Positions 23,787 to 31,983 of a stretch of DNA of 64,000 bases are shown piece after piece. The translations under genes were made by a program, and so were the position numbers. Below the pieces are notes generated by a model, which was given only the letters and a program-made list of their open reading frames with translations, had not been told where the DNA came from and made no database searches. Each line of letters starts with the position of its first letter. Position 1 is the stretch's first letter. Source of the stretch: Sphingorhabdus sp. M41. Its GTDB lineage: Bacteria > Pseudomonadota > Alphaproteobacteria > Sphingomonadales > Sphingomonadaceae. The stretch lies in assembly GCF_001586275.1 (NCBI RefSeq), contig NZ_CP014545.1:2010501-2074500 (forward strand), read 5' to 3'.

Positions 23787-26105
23787 ATGCCATCATTCGC
23801 GGAATCGCTCGAGAAAACCCTGCATCAGGCGCTGAAAAACGCTTCTGACCGCAGCCATGAATATGCGACGCTCGAGCATCTTCTTCTCGCCTTGATCGAC
23901 GATGGCGACGCTTCACAAGTGATGAACGCCTGCGGTGTCGATCTGAGTGAACTGGAAGACGCCGTTGTTCTCTATCTCGACAGCGAACTGGATTCGCTGA
24001 AGGTCGAGAAAGCGATCGACCCCTCCCCCACTTCCGGATTCCAGCGCGTTGTCCAGCGCGCGATCCTCCACGTCCAATCATCCGGCAAGGATGAAGTTAC
24101 CGGTGCCAATGTATTGGTCGCCCTGTTTTCCGAGCGCGAAAGCTATGCTGTCTATTTCCTGCAGCAGCAGGACATGAGCCGTCTCGACGCTGTCAGCTTC
24201 ATCAGCCACGGTGTTGGCAAGGGCGGCCAGACAGCCGAACCTGCGGAACTGTCCGGCATCGAAGGCGACCAGGACAAGAAAGAAAAGAACAAGAAAGAAA
24301 CGGCGCTCGACCAGTTTACGGTCAATCTGAACGTGAAAGCCGCAGAAGGCCGGATCGATCCATTGATCGGACGGCAGGCTGAAGTCGACCGGACGGTCCA
24401 GATTTTATGCCGGCGGTCGAAGAATAATCCGCTTTATGTGGGCGAGCCCGGCGTCGGTAAAACGGCGATAGCCGAAGGTCTGGCGCTGCGGATCGTACAA
24501 GGCAATGTGCCGGAAGTGCTGCTTCCAGCCGTGATCTATTCGCTCGACATGGGCTCGCTGCTCGCCGGGACCCGCTATCGCGGTGATTTTGAAGAGCGGC
24601 TGAAGCAGGTTGTTTCCGAGCTTGAGAAAATGCCCGACGCGATCCTGTTCATCGACGAAATTCACACCGTTATCGGTGCCGGCGCAACCAGCGGCGGCGC
24701 GATGGATGCTTCGAACCTTCTTAAGCCGGCCCTTTCCGGTGGCGTCATTCGTTGCATCGGATCAACCACTTATAAGGAATTCCGCAACCATTTCGAGAAG
24801 GACCGTGCGTTGCTGCGGCGCTTCCAGAAAATCGACATCAACGAGCCGTCGGTCGAGGATACAATCAAGATCCTTGCCGGTCTGCGCGGTGCATTCGAGG
24901 ACCATCACAAGGTCCGCTATTCGCCAGACGCGCTGAAATCGGCGGTCGAATTGTCGACCCGCTATATCAACGACCGCAAGCTGCCGGACAAGGCAATCGA
25001 CGTGATTGACGAAGTCGGTGCGATGCAGATGCTGTTGCCGCCTTCGCGCCGCAAGAAGATGATCACGACCAAGGATATCGAAGCCGTGATCGCGACGATG
25101 GCGCGCATCCCGCCCAAATCCGTGTCCAAGGACGACAAGAAAACGCTCGAGAATCTGGAGAAGGACCTCAAGCGCGTGGTCTTTGGCCAGGACGAGGCGA
25201 TCCAGAAACTGTCCAGCGCGATCAAGCTGTCGCGTGCCGGCCTGCGCGAACCGGAAAAGCCGATTGGCAACTATCTGTTCAGCGGCCCGACCGGCGTTGG
25301 CAAGACCGAGGTTGCCAAGCAACTGGCATCGATCATGGGCATTCCGCTCAAGCGCTTTGACATGTCCGAATATATGGAGCGCCACAGCGTTTCCCGCCTG
25401 ATCGGCGCGCCTCCGGGCTATGTCGGCTATGATCAGGGTGGTCTGCTGACCGATGCCATCGACCAGAACCCGCATTGCGTGTTGCTGCTCGACGAGATCG
25501 AAAAGGCCCATCCCGACCTGTTCAACATATTGTTGCAAGTGATGGATAACGGCAAGCTGACCGATCACCATGGCAAGACCGTCGATTTCCGCAATGTCGT
25601 GCTGATCATGACGACCAATGCCGGCGCGTCCGATATGGCGAGAGAAGGCATTGGCTTTGGCAATATGTCCAAGGAAGATGCGGGCGAGGAAGCGGTGAAG
25701 AAAATGTTCACCCCGGAATTCCGCAACCGTCTGGATGCGATCGTTCCCTTTGCTTATCTGCCCACGGAAGTGGTGGCGCGCGTGGTCGAAAAATTCATTC
25801 TCGAACTCGAGCTGCAGCTGGCCGACCAGAATGTCCATATCACGCTCGACGAGGATGCGCAGGCATGGCTCACCGAGCGCGGCTATGACAAGCTTTACGG
25901 TGCCCGTCCGATGGGTCGTCTGATCCAGGAGAAGATCAAGCAGCCGCTCGCCGAGGAACTGTTGTTCGGCAAGCTGAAAAATGGCGGCGAAGTCAAGGTC
26001 CATCTGAAGGACAATGCCCTGACCTTCGAAGTCACCGCAGCGGCGCCCAAGGCGAAGAAAAAGAAGTCGACGGCAAAGAAAACGGCCGACAGCAAGGCGA
26101 AGTAA
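23787..26105 (+). CDS. clpA: ATP-dependent Clp protease ATP-binding subunit ClpA
   Basis: 772 aa, the normal size for ClpA, the AAA+ unfoldase that feeds ClpP. An N-terminal double Clp repeat (MPSFAESLEKTLHQAL... and GFQRVVQRAILHVQ) precedes two AAA modules: first Walker A GEPGVGKT at 219-226 with LFIDEIHT, second SGPTGVGKTE with LLLDEIEKAHPD and the sensor region GARPMGRLIQ. The short linker between modules distinguishes ClpA from ClpB. The C-terminal tail is lysine/alanine rich (KAKKKKSTAKKTADSKAK). The adaptor gene clpS, usually just upstream, is not here. A structured leader precedes and a strong terminator follows, so it is monocistronic. Confidence 0.96.
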   Translation: MPSFAESLEKTLHQALKNASDRSHEYATLEHLLLALIDDGDASQVMNACGVDLSELEDAVVLYLDSELDSLKVEKAIDPSPTSGFQRVVQRAILHVQSSGKDEVTGANVLVALFSERESYAVYFLQQQDMSRLDAVSFISHGVGKGGQTAEPAELSGIEGDQDKKEKNKKETALDQFTVNLNVKAAEGRIDPLIGRQAEVDRTVQILCRRSKNNPLYVGEPGVGKTAIAEGLALRIVQGNVPEVLLPAVIYSLDMGSLLAGTRYRGDFEERLKQVVSELEKMPDAILFIDEIHTVIGAGATSGGAMDASNLLKPALSGGVIRCIGSTTYKEFRNHFEKDRALLRRFQKIDINEPSVEDTIKILAGLRGAFEDHHKVRYSPDALKSAVELSTRYINDRKLPDKAIDVIDEVGAMQMLLPPSRRKKMITTKDIEAVIATMARIPPKSVSKDDKKTLENLEKDLKRVVFGQDEAIQKLSSAIKLSRAGLREPEKPIGNYLFSGPTGVGKTEVAKQLASIMGIPLKRFDMSEYMERHSVSRLIGAPPGYVGYDQGGLLTDAIDQNPHCVLLLDEIEKAHPDLFNILLQVMDNGKLTDHHGKTVDFRNVVLIMTTNAGASDMAREGIGFGNMSKEDAGEEAVKKMFTPEFRNRLDAIVPFAYLPTEVVARVVEKFILELELQLADQNVHITLDEDAQAWLTERGYDKLYGARPMGRLIQEKIKQPLAEELLFGKLKNGGEVKVHLKDNALTFEVTAAAPKAKKKKSTAKKTADSKAK

Positions 26106-26142
26106 TTCGCTTCGGCAATCGGCGGAGAGCCAAGAAGATAGC

Positions 26143-26176
26143 AAAAACGGCGTGGTTGATCCCACGCCGTTTTTTT
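26143..26176. terminator. Bidirectional Rho-independent terminator after clpA
   Basis: AAAAACGGCGTGG-TTGATC-CCACGCCGTTTTTTT: an 8-bp GC stem extended by A/T pairs, with T-tracts on both strands. It serves clpA and the convergent EthD-domain gene. Confidence 0.88.
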
Positions 26177-26214
26177 GCTGTTTCCGCTCGACCAAGCGGA
26201 TCCACCAAAACGAC

Positions 26215-26559
26215 CTAGCCGCTGCTATCCATCCGTAAGGACCGGGTGGCATCGCTGATCAGGAAATGGGCTTCGTCGGCGCGGATTTCAGCAAGCACGG
26301 CGGGATCAGAAACGGTCGCCAGAAACGCATCATAGTCGGCCTGTGTGGCGAAATGGATTTCGGTGATCACATCAAAACCGGGATCGGCCTGGACGGCATC
26401 AATCCGGCTTTCCGACCGGTCAACATAGTGGCGCTGATAATGCGCAAACATCGGCAGCAGCCGCTTGATCAGCGGCACATGATGCGCCTCGTAATAGGCG
26501 CGAAATTCTTGTGCGGATATTCCCGGTTTTTTCGAGATCAGAAAAAAATGCTTGATCAC
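26215..26559 (-). CDS. EthD domain-containing protein
   Basis: 114 aa from GTG 26559, chosen because GGAGG lies about seven bases upstream; open sequence further up is antisense to the 50-aa gene and has no ribosome site. The sequence (HFFLISKKPGISAQEFRAYYEAHH, then VPLIKRLLP and DVITEIHFATQADYDAFLA) fits the ferredoxin-like dimeric alpha/beta barrel of EthD proteins, small accessory or degradation enzymes. Function here unknown. Divergent from the small gene and WYL regulator at 26724-27595, so possibly under its control (inference from position). Confidence 0.72.
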   Translation of the reverse strand: MIKHFFLISKKPGISAQEFRAYYEAHHVPLIKRLLPMFAHYQRHYVDRSESRIDAVQADPGFDVITEIHFATQADYDAFLATVSDPAVLAEIRADEAHFLISDATRSLRMDSSG

Positions 26560-26655
26560 CAAGACCCTCCGTTTGACGTGAACGCCTGTGCCGGGTCTAA
26601 TCAAACCGGGGCAGAGAGACAAGCAGGCCGTAATTATGCACCTGCCGAAACACTC

Positions 26656-26673
26656 CTGACATGATGCTGTCAG
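26656..26673. promoter_or_regulatory. Perfect dyad in the EthD / WYL-operon divergent promoter
   Basis: CTGACA-TGATGC-TGTCAG, 6-bp perfect arms, lies between the divergent EthD gene (start 26559) and the 50-aa gene (start 26724). It is a likely operator for the YafY-type regulator encoded downstream. Confidence 0.45.
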
Positions 26674-26723
26674 CAGGGTTATGATATCGGGTAATTGTCC
26701 GACCCAAGAGAAGGAGCAAGCGA

Positions 26724-26876
26724 ATGACCGAATTGATCCGTGATCGAGTGCTTTGGGTGGAAATTGCCGCGTTCGGCCTGAAACGCGTGAAGAAATTTCA
26801 TGAAGCTGTTGTCGCGACCAGTCTCCCCAAGGACAATGAAGGCAACAGTCCCGGCATTGTCTGGCACAGCAACTGA
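26724..26876 (+). CDS. Unannotated 50-aa protein coupled to the WYL regulator
   Basis: ATG 26724 is preceded by AAGGAG at a good distance (26711-26716). The frame encodes MTELIRDRVLWVEIAAFGLK, then a basic helix KRVKKFHEAVVATS and a tail ending GIVWHSN. Its TGA overlaps the ATG of the WYL regulator (TGATG), so translation is coupled. No family recognised. The first 20 residues could form an amphipathic helix. Not long enough for standard gene-length cut-offs, but the ribosome site and overlap argue that it is translated. It could be a leader peptide or a small effector of the regulator. Confidence 0.55.
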   Translation: MTELIRDRVLWVEIAAFGLKRVKKFHEAVVATSLPKDNEGNSPGIVWHSN

Positions 26877-27595
26877 TGCGCAGAGCCGACCGCCTGTTCC
26901 AGATTGTCCAATATCTGCGCGGTGGCAGGCTGGTTACGGCGGCAATATTGGCAGAGCGACTGGAGGTCTCGGAACGCACAATCTATCGCGATATAGCCGA
27001 CCTGCAGTCCACCGGTGTCCCTATCGAGGGGGAAGCCGGCATCGGCTATATCATGCGCAGCGGCTTCGACTTGCCGCCCTTGATGTTTACCCGCGATGAA
27101 ATCGTCGCTCTGGTCACCGGCGCGCGCATGGTCCGGGCCTGGGGTGGTACGGCGATGATTGCCGCAGCGGAAGAGGCGCTGGTCAAAATCGAGACGGTTT
27201 TGCCGGAAGCCGAGCGCAGCCGGGTCGGCGACACGAAAATATTCTCACCGCGTATCGGACTGGCGGGACAATCGGCAGAGCTGATCGACGACTGCGAACA
27301 AGCTATCGATGCCCGGGAGATAGTGACGCTGGATTATAGCGACGAAGATGGCCGCACGACACAGCGAGCCGTCCAGCCGCTGGGCCTGTGGTTCTGGGGC
27401 AAGGTCTGGACATTGGTGGGGTGGTGCGAATTGCGGGATGACTTCCGGGCGTTCCGGCTCGATCGCATTTCCCAACTGGTGCCAACCGGCAAAATCTACC
27501 AATCGGATCCCAAAAGATCGCTCGAGGAATTCTCGCGTCAGCAGCGAGAAAAATACAGAGCGCAGATCGCCAGTTCAAAAGAAGAAGGAGAATGA
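26876..27595 (+). CDS. YafY-family transcriptional regulator (HTH + WYL)
   Basis: 239 aa. An N-terminal DeoR-like winged helix (MRRADRLFQIVQYLRGGRLVTAAILAERLEVSERTIYRDIADLQ) and a C-terminal WYL domain (REIVTLDYSDEDGRTTQRAVQPLGLWFWGKVWTLVGWCELRDDFRAFRLDRI). WYL regulators sense ligands, often nucleic acid or metabolites, and control neighbouring genes. It is the middle gene of small ORF, regulator and GST: its start overlaps the first and its stop is one base from the GST start. It may act on the dyad at 26656-26673. Confidence 0.88.
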   Translation: MRRADRLFQIVQYLRGGRLVTAAILAERLEVSERTIYRDIADLQSTGVPIEGEAGIGYIMRSGFDLPPLMFTRDEIVALVTGARMVRAWGGTAMIAAAEEALVKIETVLPEAERSRVGDTKIFSPRIGLAGQSAELIDDCEQAIDAREIVTLDYSDEDGRTTQRAVQPLGLWFWGKVWTLVGWCELRDDFRAFRLDRISQLVPTGKIYQSDPKRSLEEFSRQQREKYRAQIASSKEEGE

Positions 27596-27596
27596 G

Positions 27597-28211
27597 ATGA
27601 CGCTGAAATTCTACACCAACCCGATGTCGCGCGGCCAGATCGCACGCTGGGCGCTGCACGAAGCGGGTACAGACTATGAGCAGATATTGCTCGAATATGG
27701 CACGTCGATGAAGGCTGACGCCTATCTGAAGGTCAATCCGATGGGCAAGGTGCCGGCGATTGATCATGACGGCCGGATCGTGACCGAAGGCGCGGCGATC
27801 TGCGCCTATCTGGCGGAAGCCTTTCCGGATGCGGGGCTCGCGCCAACAGCGACGGAACGGGCGGATTATTATCGTTGGCTATTCTTTGCAGCGGGTCCGG
27901 TCGAGGCGGCGATAACCAACCGGTCGCTCGGTTTTGAAGTCGCTCAGGACAAGGAAATGATGGCCGGTTATGGCAATTATGACCGGGTTGTCGATGTGCT
28001 GGATGGCAAGCTCCAGACGGATGACTATGTCTGCGGTTCGCGCTTTACCATGGCCGATGTCTATTTCGGCGCGCAGCTGGTGTGGGGCACGCAATTTGGC
28101 ACCCTGCCCAAGCGGGATAGCTTTGTCGCTTACGCCAAGCGGCTGATCGAGCGCGACGCCTATAAAGCTGCAAAAGCAATTGATGACGCGCTGATCGCCG
28201 AGAACGGCTAG
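27597..28211 (+). CDS. Glutathione S-transferase family protein
   Basis: 204 aa from ATG 27597, with GAAGGAG upstream inside the end of the regulator gene. A thioredoxin-fold N-terminus (LKFYTNPMSRGQIARWALHEAG, then VNPMGKVPAIDHDGRIVTEGAAICAYLAEAFP, containing the cis-proline VPA and the E-A glutathione site) and an all-helical C-terminal half (FTMADVYFGAQLVWG). Serine in NPMSRG is the probable catalytic residue. Conjugates or isomerises electrophiles with glutathione; substrate unknown. Co-transcribed with the WYL regulator, followed by a terminator. Confidence 0.9.
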   Translation: MTLKFYTNPMSRGQIARWALHEAGTDYEQILLEYGTSMKADAYLKVNPMGKVPAIDHDGRIVTEGAAICAYLAEAFPDAGLAPTATERADYYRWLFFAAGPVEAAITNRSLGFEVAQDKEMMAGYGNYDRVVDVLDGKLQTDDYVCGSRFTMADVYFGAQLVWGTQFGTLPKRDSFVAYAKRLIERDAYKAAKAIDDALIAENG

Positions 28212-28230
28212 GCCTCGGATCCGGAAATGT

Positions 28231-28266
28231 AAAAAGGCCAGAGGGTCATCCCCTCCGGCCTTTTCT
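28231..28266. terminator. Bidirectional terminator between GST and lipoprotein genes
   Basis: AAAAAGGCC-A-GAGGG-TCATC-CCCTC-C-GGCCTTTT: 9 bp of stem with one mismatch, A/T tracts on both sides, between convergent genes. Confidence 0.82.
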
Positions 28267-28284
28267 CAACCGCGATAAGGCAAT

Positions 28285-29013
28285 TTATTCGCCGGGTGCT
28301 GGCTGTTCAGAGTCGAGGACCGGCTGCCCAAGTTCGGTGGCTGGCCGGGTGACGTCGGCGGCTGGCTGGCCATATTGAACCTGCCACGCCTGAAGGTCGC
28401 GCTCATATTCCTCGTAAGCGAGGTAGAAATCGGTAAACGGCTTTTCCATTTCCGACAAAGCCTGCTCTGCAAATGCATTGAGATCTGCTGACTTGGTCAC
28501 GATTGCGCGCTGGCTTACCTGAACCGCCTGATCACAAAAAGGCCGGCGCAGCGGCGAGAAGGACCAGTAATTATACAGTTGCGTCTGATGACGGTCATGC
28601 TCGGTCTTGTAGCCGGCACCGGTTTCGCGCTGAAACTTCCGGATAATCGCATTGTTCGCGTTGCGCAGCGATGCACTATTGTTGCTGATAAACGCGTTAT
28701 AATCGTCAACCAGGCGCTCGTAGAGCGGTCCGGTGCAGCTGAGCGCGGCCACGTTCAACGCGGCCCGTACGTGCCATAATGTCTCGAGCGGCCCGAGATC
28801 CCGGTTGATGGTATCCCGCATGCCGTCAATTCGCAACGAGGGCACGATCGTCAGATTGCTGGCGCCAAAGGGCGGTGTCGGCGCGCGCGGTGTATATTGC
28901 GGCTGCACGACCGGAGCAGGCGGCGGTGGCGGCGGCGCCGTTTGACAGGCGGCTAGCATGGCCAAGCCACCAGCGACCAAAAGAAGACGCAAATCATTCA
29001 AACGCGGCATCAT
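28285..29013 (-). CDS. Proline-rich lipoprotein, unknown function
   Basis: About 242 aa. The start MMPRLNDLRLLLVAGGLAML leads to the lipobox LAAC, so a lipid-anchored envelope protein; the mature N-terminus QTAPPPPPPAPVVQPQ is a flexible proline tether. ATG 29013 or 29010 is served by GGGAGAG. The body is rich in aromatic and charged residues (RDLGPLETLWHVRAALNVAALSC, YNYWSFSPLRRPFCDQ) with two cysteines that could pair. No family recognised. The C-terminus is again proline/glutamate rich. Terminators flank it on both sides, so it is a single gene. Confidence 0.7.
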   Translation of the reverse strand: MMPRLNDLRLLLVAGGLAMLAACQTAPPPPPPAPVVQPQYTPRAPTPPFGASNLTIVPSLRIDGMRDTINRDLGPLETLWHVRAALNVAALSCTGPLYERLVDDYNAFISNNSASLRNANNAIIRKFQRETGAGYKTEHDRHQTQLYNYWSFSPLRRPFCDQAVQVSQRAIVTKSADLNAFAEQALSEMEKPFTDFYLAYEEYERDLQAWQVQYGQPAADVTRPATELGQPVLDSEQPAPGE

Positions 29014-29103
29014 AACACTCTCCCAGAACAACAGTCGTTTCCTTATGATTCACGCTGACGCTTGTCCAGCATTTGCGATCAAATCTCGACGAACTGCCAA
29101 AAG

Positions 29104-29136
29104 AAAAAGCCCGACAGTTTCCTGCCGGGCTTTTTC
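29104..29136. terminator. Terminator after the BI-1 gene
   Basis: AAAAAGCCCG-A-CAG-TTTC-CTG-C-CGGGCTTTTT: 8-bp stem with one mismatch and T-tracts on both strands. It lies 23 bases past the BI-1 stop (minus strand). Confidence 0.8.
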
Positions 29137-29158
29137 GATAATCTGCGTTGAGACTGGC

Positions 29159-29893
29159 CTAGTCCTGATTGCCCATGAAATAGAGCAGGAACTGGAACAT
29201 GTTGATAAAGTCCAGATACAGGCTGAGCGCGCTCAGGACCACGGTTTTGCCGACCATGTCGGTTCCCGCAACATAAGCATACATGCTCTTGATCCGCTGC
29301 GTGTCGTAAGCCGTGAGGCCAGCGAAGATCAGTACGCCAATCGCGCTGATAACGAGCTGCATCATCGTCGACTGCAGAAAAATGTTGATCACCATCGCGA
29401 CTAGCAAGCCAATCACACCCATGATCAGGAAGCTGCCCCAGGCGGACAGGTCTTTCTTGGTCGTATAACCATAGAGGCTAAGGCCGAGAAAGGCAGCTGC
29501 GGTGGCGAAGAAGGTCTGCGCGATCGAAGCGCCCGTATAGACCAGGAAGATGGTCGACATGGACATGCCCATCAAAGCGGCGAAGCCCCAGAACATAGCC
29601 TGAATCGTGAAGGTGGAAAATCTATTCTGCCCGTAGCTCATTGCAAATACGATCGCGAGTGGCGAAAGGATGATTAGCCATTTCAGCGGTCCGCCGCCGA
29701 ACATGATATCCTGTGCCAGGCCGGAACTGGCAAATAGCATCGCGACAACGCCGGTGAGCAGAACACCGCTCGCCATGTAATTATAGACTTTGAGCATATA
29801 GGCGCGCAGACCAGCGTCAAACGCGACCTGCGTCTGTGATGCGGTGCCCACTGGGGGCTGCCCGAAGGTTGTTCTTGGATCTTGCCAAGCCAT
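29159..29893 (-). CDS. Bax inhibitor-1 / YccA family membrane protein
   Basis: 244 aa with seven predicted membrane helices. The family end motif is present: LTAYDTQRIKSMY and ALSLYLDFINMFQFLLYFMG. Members (BsYetJ, YccA) are pH-sensitive calcium leak channels, and YccA modulates FtsH. The N-terminal 25 residues are cytosolic (MAWQDPRTTFGQPPVGTASQ). Single gene, with a terminator 23 bases past its stop. Confidence 0.93.
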   Translation of the reverse strand: MAWQDPRTTFGQPPVGTASQTQVAFDAGLRAYMLKVYNYMASGVLLTGVVAMLFASSGLAQDIMFGGGPLKWLIILSPLAIVFAMSYGQNRFSTFTIQAMFWGFAALMGMSMSTIFLVYTGASIAQTFFATAAAFLGLSLYGYTTKKDLSAWGSFLIMGVIGLLVAMVINIFLQSTMMQLVISAIGVLIFAGLTAYDTQRIKSMYAYVAGTDMVGKTVVLSALSLYLDFINMFQFLLYFMGNQD

Positions 29894-30160
29894 ATTATGC
29901 TACTCCTCAAATTAGCGAGCCGACAAACAGGCTCTATAGGTTTCAATATCGGGTAATAGCGCATGTTTTTCAAGGGAAACCGGTTGGGCTTGCCAAAATA
30001 ATGGCACTGGATTTCATAGATAAAATCTATCGGACCGCCAAGTTATGGAAAGAATATTTTCATCACCAACTATCTTTTGCATCTGTCGATGGCGGCACTT
30101 CTGGCCGGAAACGCGCGGCTGGCAGCGTTTGAGCCATAAATAGGCGGCATTGGTTGTGCC

Positions 30161-30625
30161 TCAACCAGCCTCGAGCCATTTCCGGATCGTTCGCGCCGCC
30201 TCGGTGACCTCCGCCCAGGTCTGATCGAAACCTTCTTCGCCGCCATAATAGGGATCGGCGACATCTTCTCCTGCCCTGCCCTCGACATGGTCAAATAACA
30301 GCGACAATTTCGATCGCGGCCTTGTCGGGCGCAGAGCCAGCAAATCGCGCAAATTCTGATTATCCAGCGCAATAATATGATCGAAATCGTGAAAGTCCGA
30401 CGCGGTTACCTGCCGCGCGCGCAAATGTGCGATATCCACGCCATTGCGCGCAGCAACCGCTAGTGCTCGCTCGTCCGGGGGTTGCTGGACATGCCAATCG
30501 CCGGTGCCGGCAGAATCGATAACCACATTCAGACCGACCTCAGCACATTCCTGTCGCAAGGCAGCTTCGGCCAGCGGGGAACGGCAGATATTGCCGAGAC
30601 AGACAAACAGGACGGACTGGCTCAT
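30161..30625 (-). CDS. Low molecular weight protein-tyrosine phosphatase
   Basis: 154 aa with the P-loop VCLGNICRSP near residue 8 and the general-acid loop DPYYGG near 123, so an active LMW-PTP by sequence. Such enzymes dephosphorylate BY-kinases or other tyrosine-phosphorylated proteins. It is not next to a tyrosine kinase here, though an exopolysaccharide locus begins at 59 kb. It lies 37 bases upstream of nothing on its strand; the SOD gene starts on the same strand upstream. No strong promoter seen. Confidence 0.92.
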   Translation of the reverse strand: MSQSVLFVCLGNICRSPLAEAALRQECAEVGLNVVIDSAGTGDWHVQQPPDERALAVAARNGVDIAHLRARQVTASDFHDFDHIIALDNQNLRDLLALRPTRPRSKLSLLFDHVEGRAGEDVADPYYGGEEGFDQTWAEVTEAARTIRKWLEAG

Positions 30626-30662
30626 AAAATTACTCTAATAATTACAACACAACTTGATCAGG

Positions 30663-31214
30663 TCAGCGACCGCCAACAAACACGCCGCAAGCCAGACGGC
30701 CGCCGCTTTCTCCCGACGGATCGGTCTTCAGATCATCCGGACCTTCATGCACCACAAATGCCGCGCCATCGGCATCAAGCAGCGCATTATCCCCGCCGCT
30801 GAGCGTCGCTCCGGGAACCGTAGCCTCCAGCGCGCCGGTACCATCAGCGCCAATGTCGAGATTGAAGAAATCGCCGGCATGCGCGCCTTGCGGATTGTCG
30901 AAGCCATGTTGCTTGGCAGCGGGGTTCCAGTGGCCACCTGCGGATTTGAAATCCGGCCCCTCGCATTTTCCGATCTCGTGAATATGCACGCCATGCGGGC
31001 CCGGAGACATGCCCTGGGCCTTGATATTGACCAGCAGGCCTTTTTCGCCCTGCGCGACAATCACTTCGCCATATTCCGCCTGATCCGCTCCGATCAATGC
31101 TGCGCGAGCAACATTGCCGCTTACTTCGCCCGGGGAAACGTCTTTCTGACTGCACCCGGCAGCCATGAGGGACAAAAGGACCATGCCCGATAGAGTGAGA
31201 TGATGCTGACGCAC
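30663..31214 (-). CDS. sodC: Cu/Zn superoxide dismutase, lipoprotein form
   Basis: 183 aa from GTG 31214, chosen because AAGGAG lies seven bases upstream. The start MRQHHLTLSGMVLLSLMAAGC is a lipoprotein signal with AAGC as lipobox. Metal ligands are visible: HGVHIHEIGKC, GGHWNP, HGFDNPQGAHAGDFFN, and VVHEGPDD; CEG...LACG supply the disulfide. Protects the periplasm from superoxide. It is head-to-head with folK with 107 bases between starts. A longer frame to 31451 overlaps folK and is rejected. Confidence 0.9.
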   Translation of the reverse strand: MRQHHLTLSGMVLLSLMAAGCSQKDVSPGEVSGNVARAALIGADQAEYGEVIVAQGEKGLLVNIKAQGMSPGPHGVHIHEIGKCEGPDFKSAGGHWNPAAKQHGFDNPQGAHAGDFFNLDIGADGTGALEATVPGATLSGGDNALLDADGAAFVVHEGPDDLKTDPSGESGGRLACGVFVGGR

Positions 31215-31321
31215 GAAGCTTCTCCTTGATTTCCTTGCCGTGGATTGCATGGTAGCAGCCGATTGATCCGCTTGGAACCATTTGTTCCATCCCCGCCTCT
31301 CCGCATCGCACAGGAGCCAGA

Positions 31322-31861
31322 TTGCCGCATATGTTCTACCTGATCGCCCTGGGTTCGAACCAGCGCCACCAGCATTTCGGAACGCCGCGCAATATCCTTG
31401 CCGCGGCGCTGCAGCGGATGGACCGGGCGGGCCTGATGATCGCCGATTCATCCGGTCCTATCACTTCGCGGCCGGTCGGGCCGTCCCAGCGCAGATATGC
31501 CAATGGCGTGGCGATCATCCAAACCGCATTGCCACCGCCTGCCCTGCTGGCCACGCTCAAGCGCATCGAATCAGAATTCGGTCGTCGCCGGGGTCAGGCC
31601 TGGTCGCGCCGGGTGCTCGATCTGGACATCATATTGTGGAGCGGTGGTGCCTTTGCCAGCGCCGAACCGGCCCTCACCATTCCCCATCCGATGATGCGCG
31701 AACGCAGCTTTGTCCTCGCTCCGGCAGCCGAAATTGCCGGCGACTGGCGCGATCCGCTGACCGGCCGGACCATCGCCCAGCTGGACGCCCGCAACCGGCG
31801 ACCCAAGAAACGTCCGGAAAAAGCGCCAAAGCCGCTTGACCATGAAAGAAAGCGTCCCTAG
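31322..31861 (+). CDS. folK: 2-amino-4-hydroxy-6-hydroxymethyldihydropteridine diphosphokinase FolK
   Basis: 179 aa from TTG 31322, five bases after AGGAG (ATG 31331 is three codons in but 14 bases from it). Motifs: LIALGSNQ, the R-rich loop RRRGQAWSRRVLDLDIILW and IPHPMMRERSFVLAP, all hallmarks of HPPK. It transfers pyrophosphate from ATP to 6-hydroxymethyl-dihydropterin in folate synthesis. The C-terminal 25 residues are basic and not part of the fold. The tRNA-Lys gene follows 46 bases after the stop. Confidence 0.93.
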   Translation: MPHMFYLIALGSNQRHQHFGTPRNILAAALQRMDRAGLMIADSSGPITSRPVGPSQRRYANGVAIIQTALPPPALLATLKRIESEFGRRRGQAWSRRVLDLDIILWSGGAFASAEPALTIPHPMMRERSFVLAPAAEIAGDWRDPLTGRTIAQLDARNRRPKKRPEKAPKPLDHERKRP

Positions 31862-31907
31862 GGAAGCGCTTCCCGAAGGCTTTGTGCGCTGCACCTGCCT
31901 GTTGAGG

Positions 31908-31983
31908 GGGCCCTTAGCTCAGTCGGTAGAGCAACTGACTTTTAATCAGTAGGTCGCTGGTTCGAACCCAGCAGGGCTCACCA
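31908..31983 (+). tRNA. tRNA-Lys (anticodon TTT)
   Basis: 76 nt cloverleaf: acceptor GGGCCCT/AGGGCTC (one G-T), D-arm AGCTCAGTCGGTAGAGC, anticodon stem ACTGA/TCAGT with loop CTTTTAA (anticodon TTT), T-arm GCTGGTTCGAACCCAGC, discriminator A and encoded CCA. It lies between folK and an AT-richer islet, a common integration position. Confidence 0.97.

Noticed and set aside
24762-26252. 496-codon minus frame opposite clpA
   Set aside because: Long only because of codon bias of clpA; no start signal or domain.
30001-30132. 43-codon plus frame (MALDFIDKIYRTAKLWKEYF...)
   Set aside because: ATG present but no Shine-Dalgarno, no family and no coupling to a neighbour; could be chance.
31272-31290. 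TTGGAACCATTTGTTCCA as an EcfG (GGAAC) promoter between sodC and folK
   Set aside because: No GTT -10 element at 16-17 bases on either strand.
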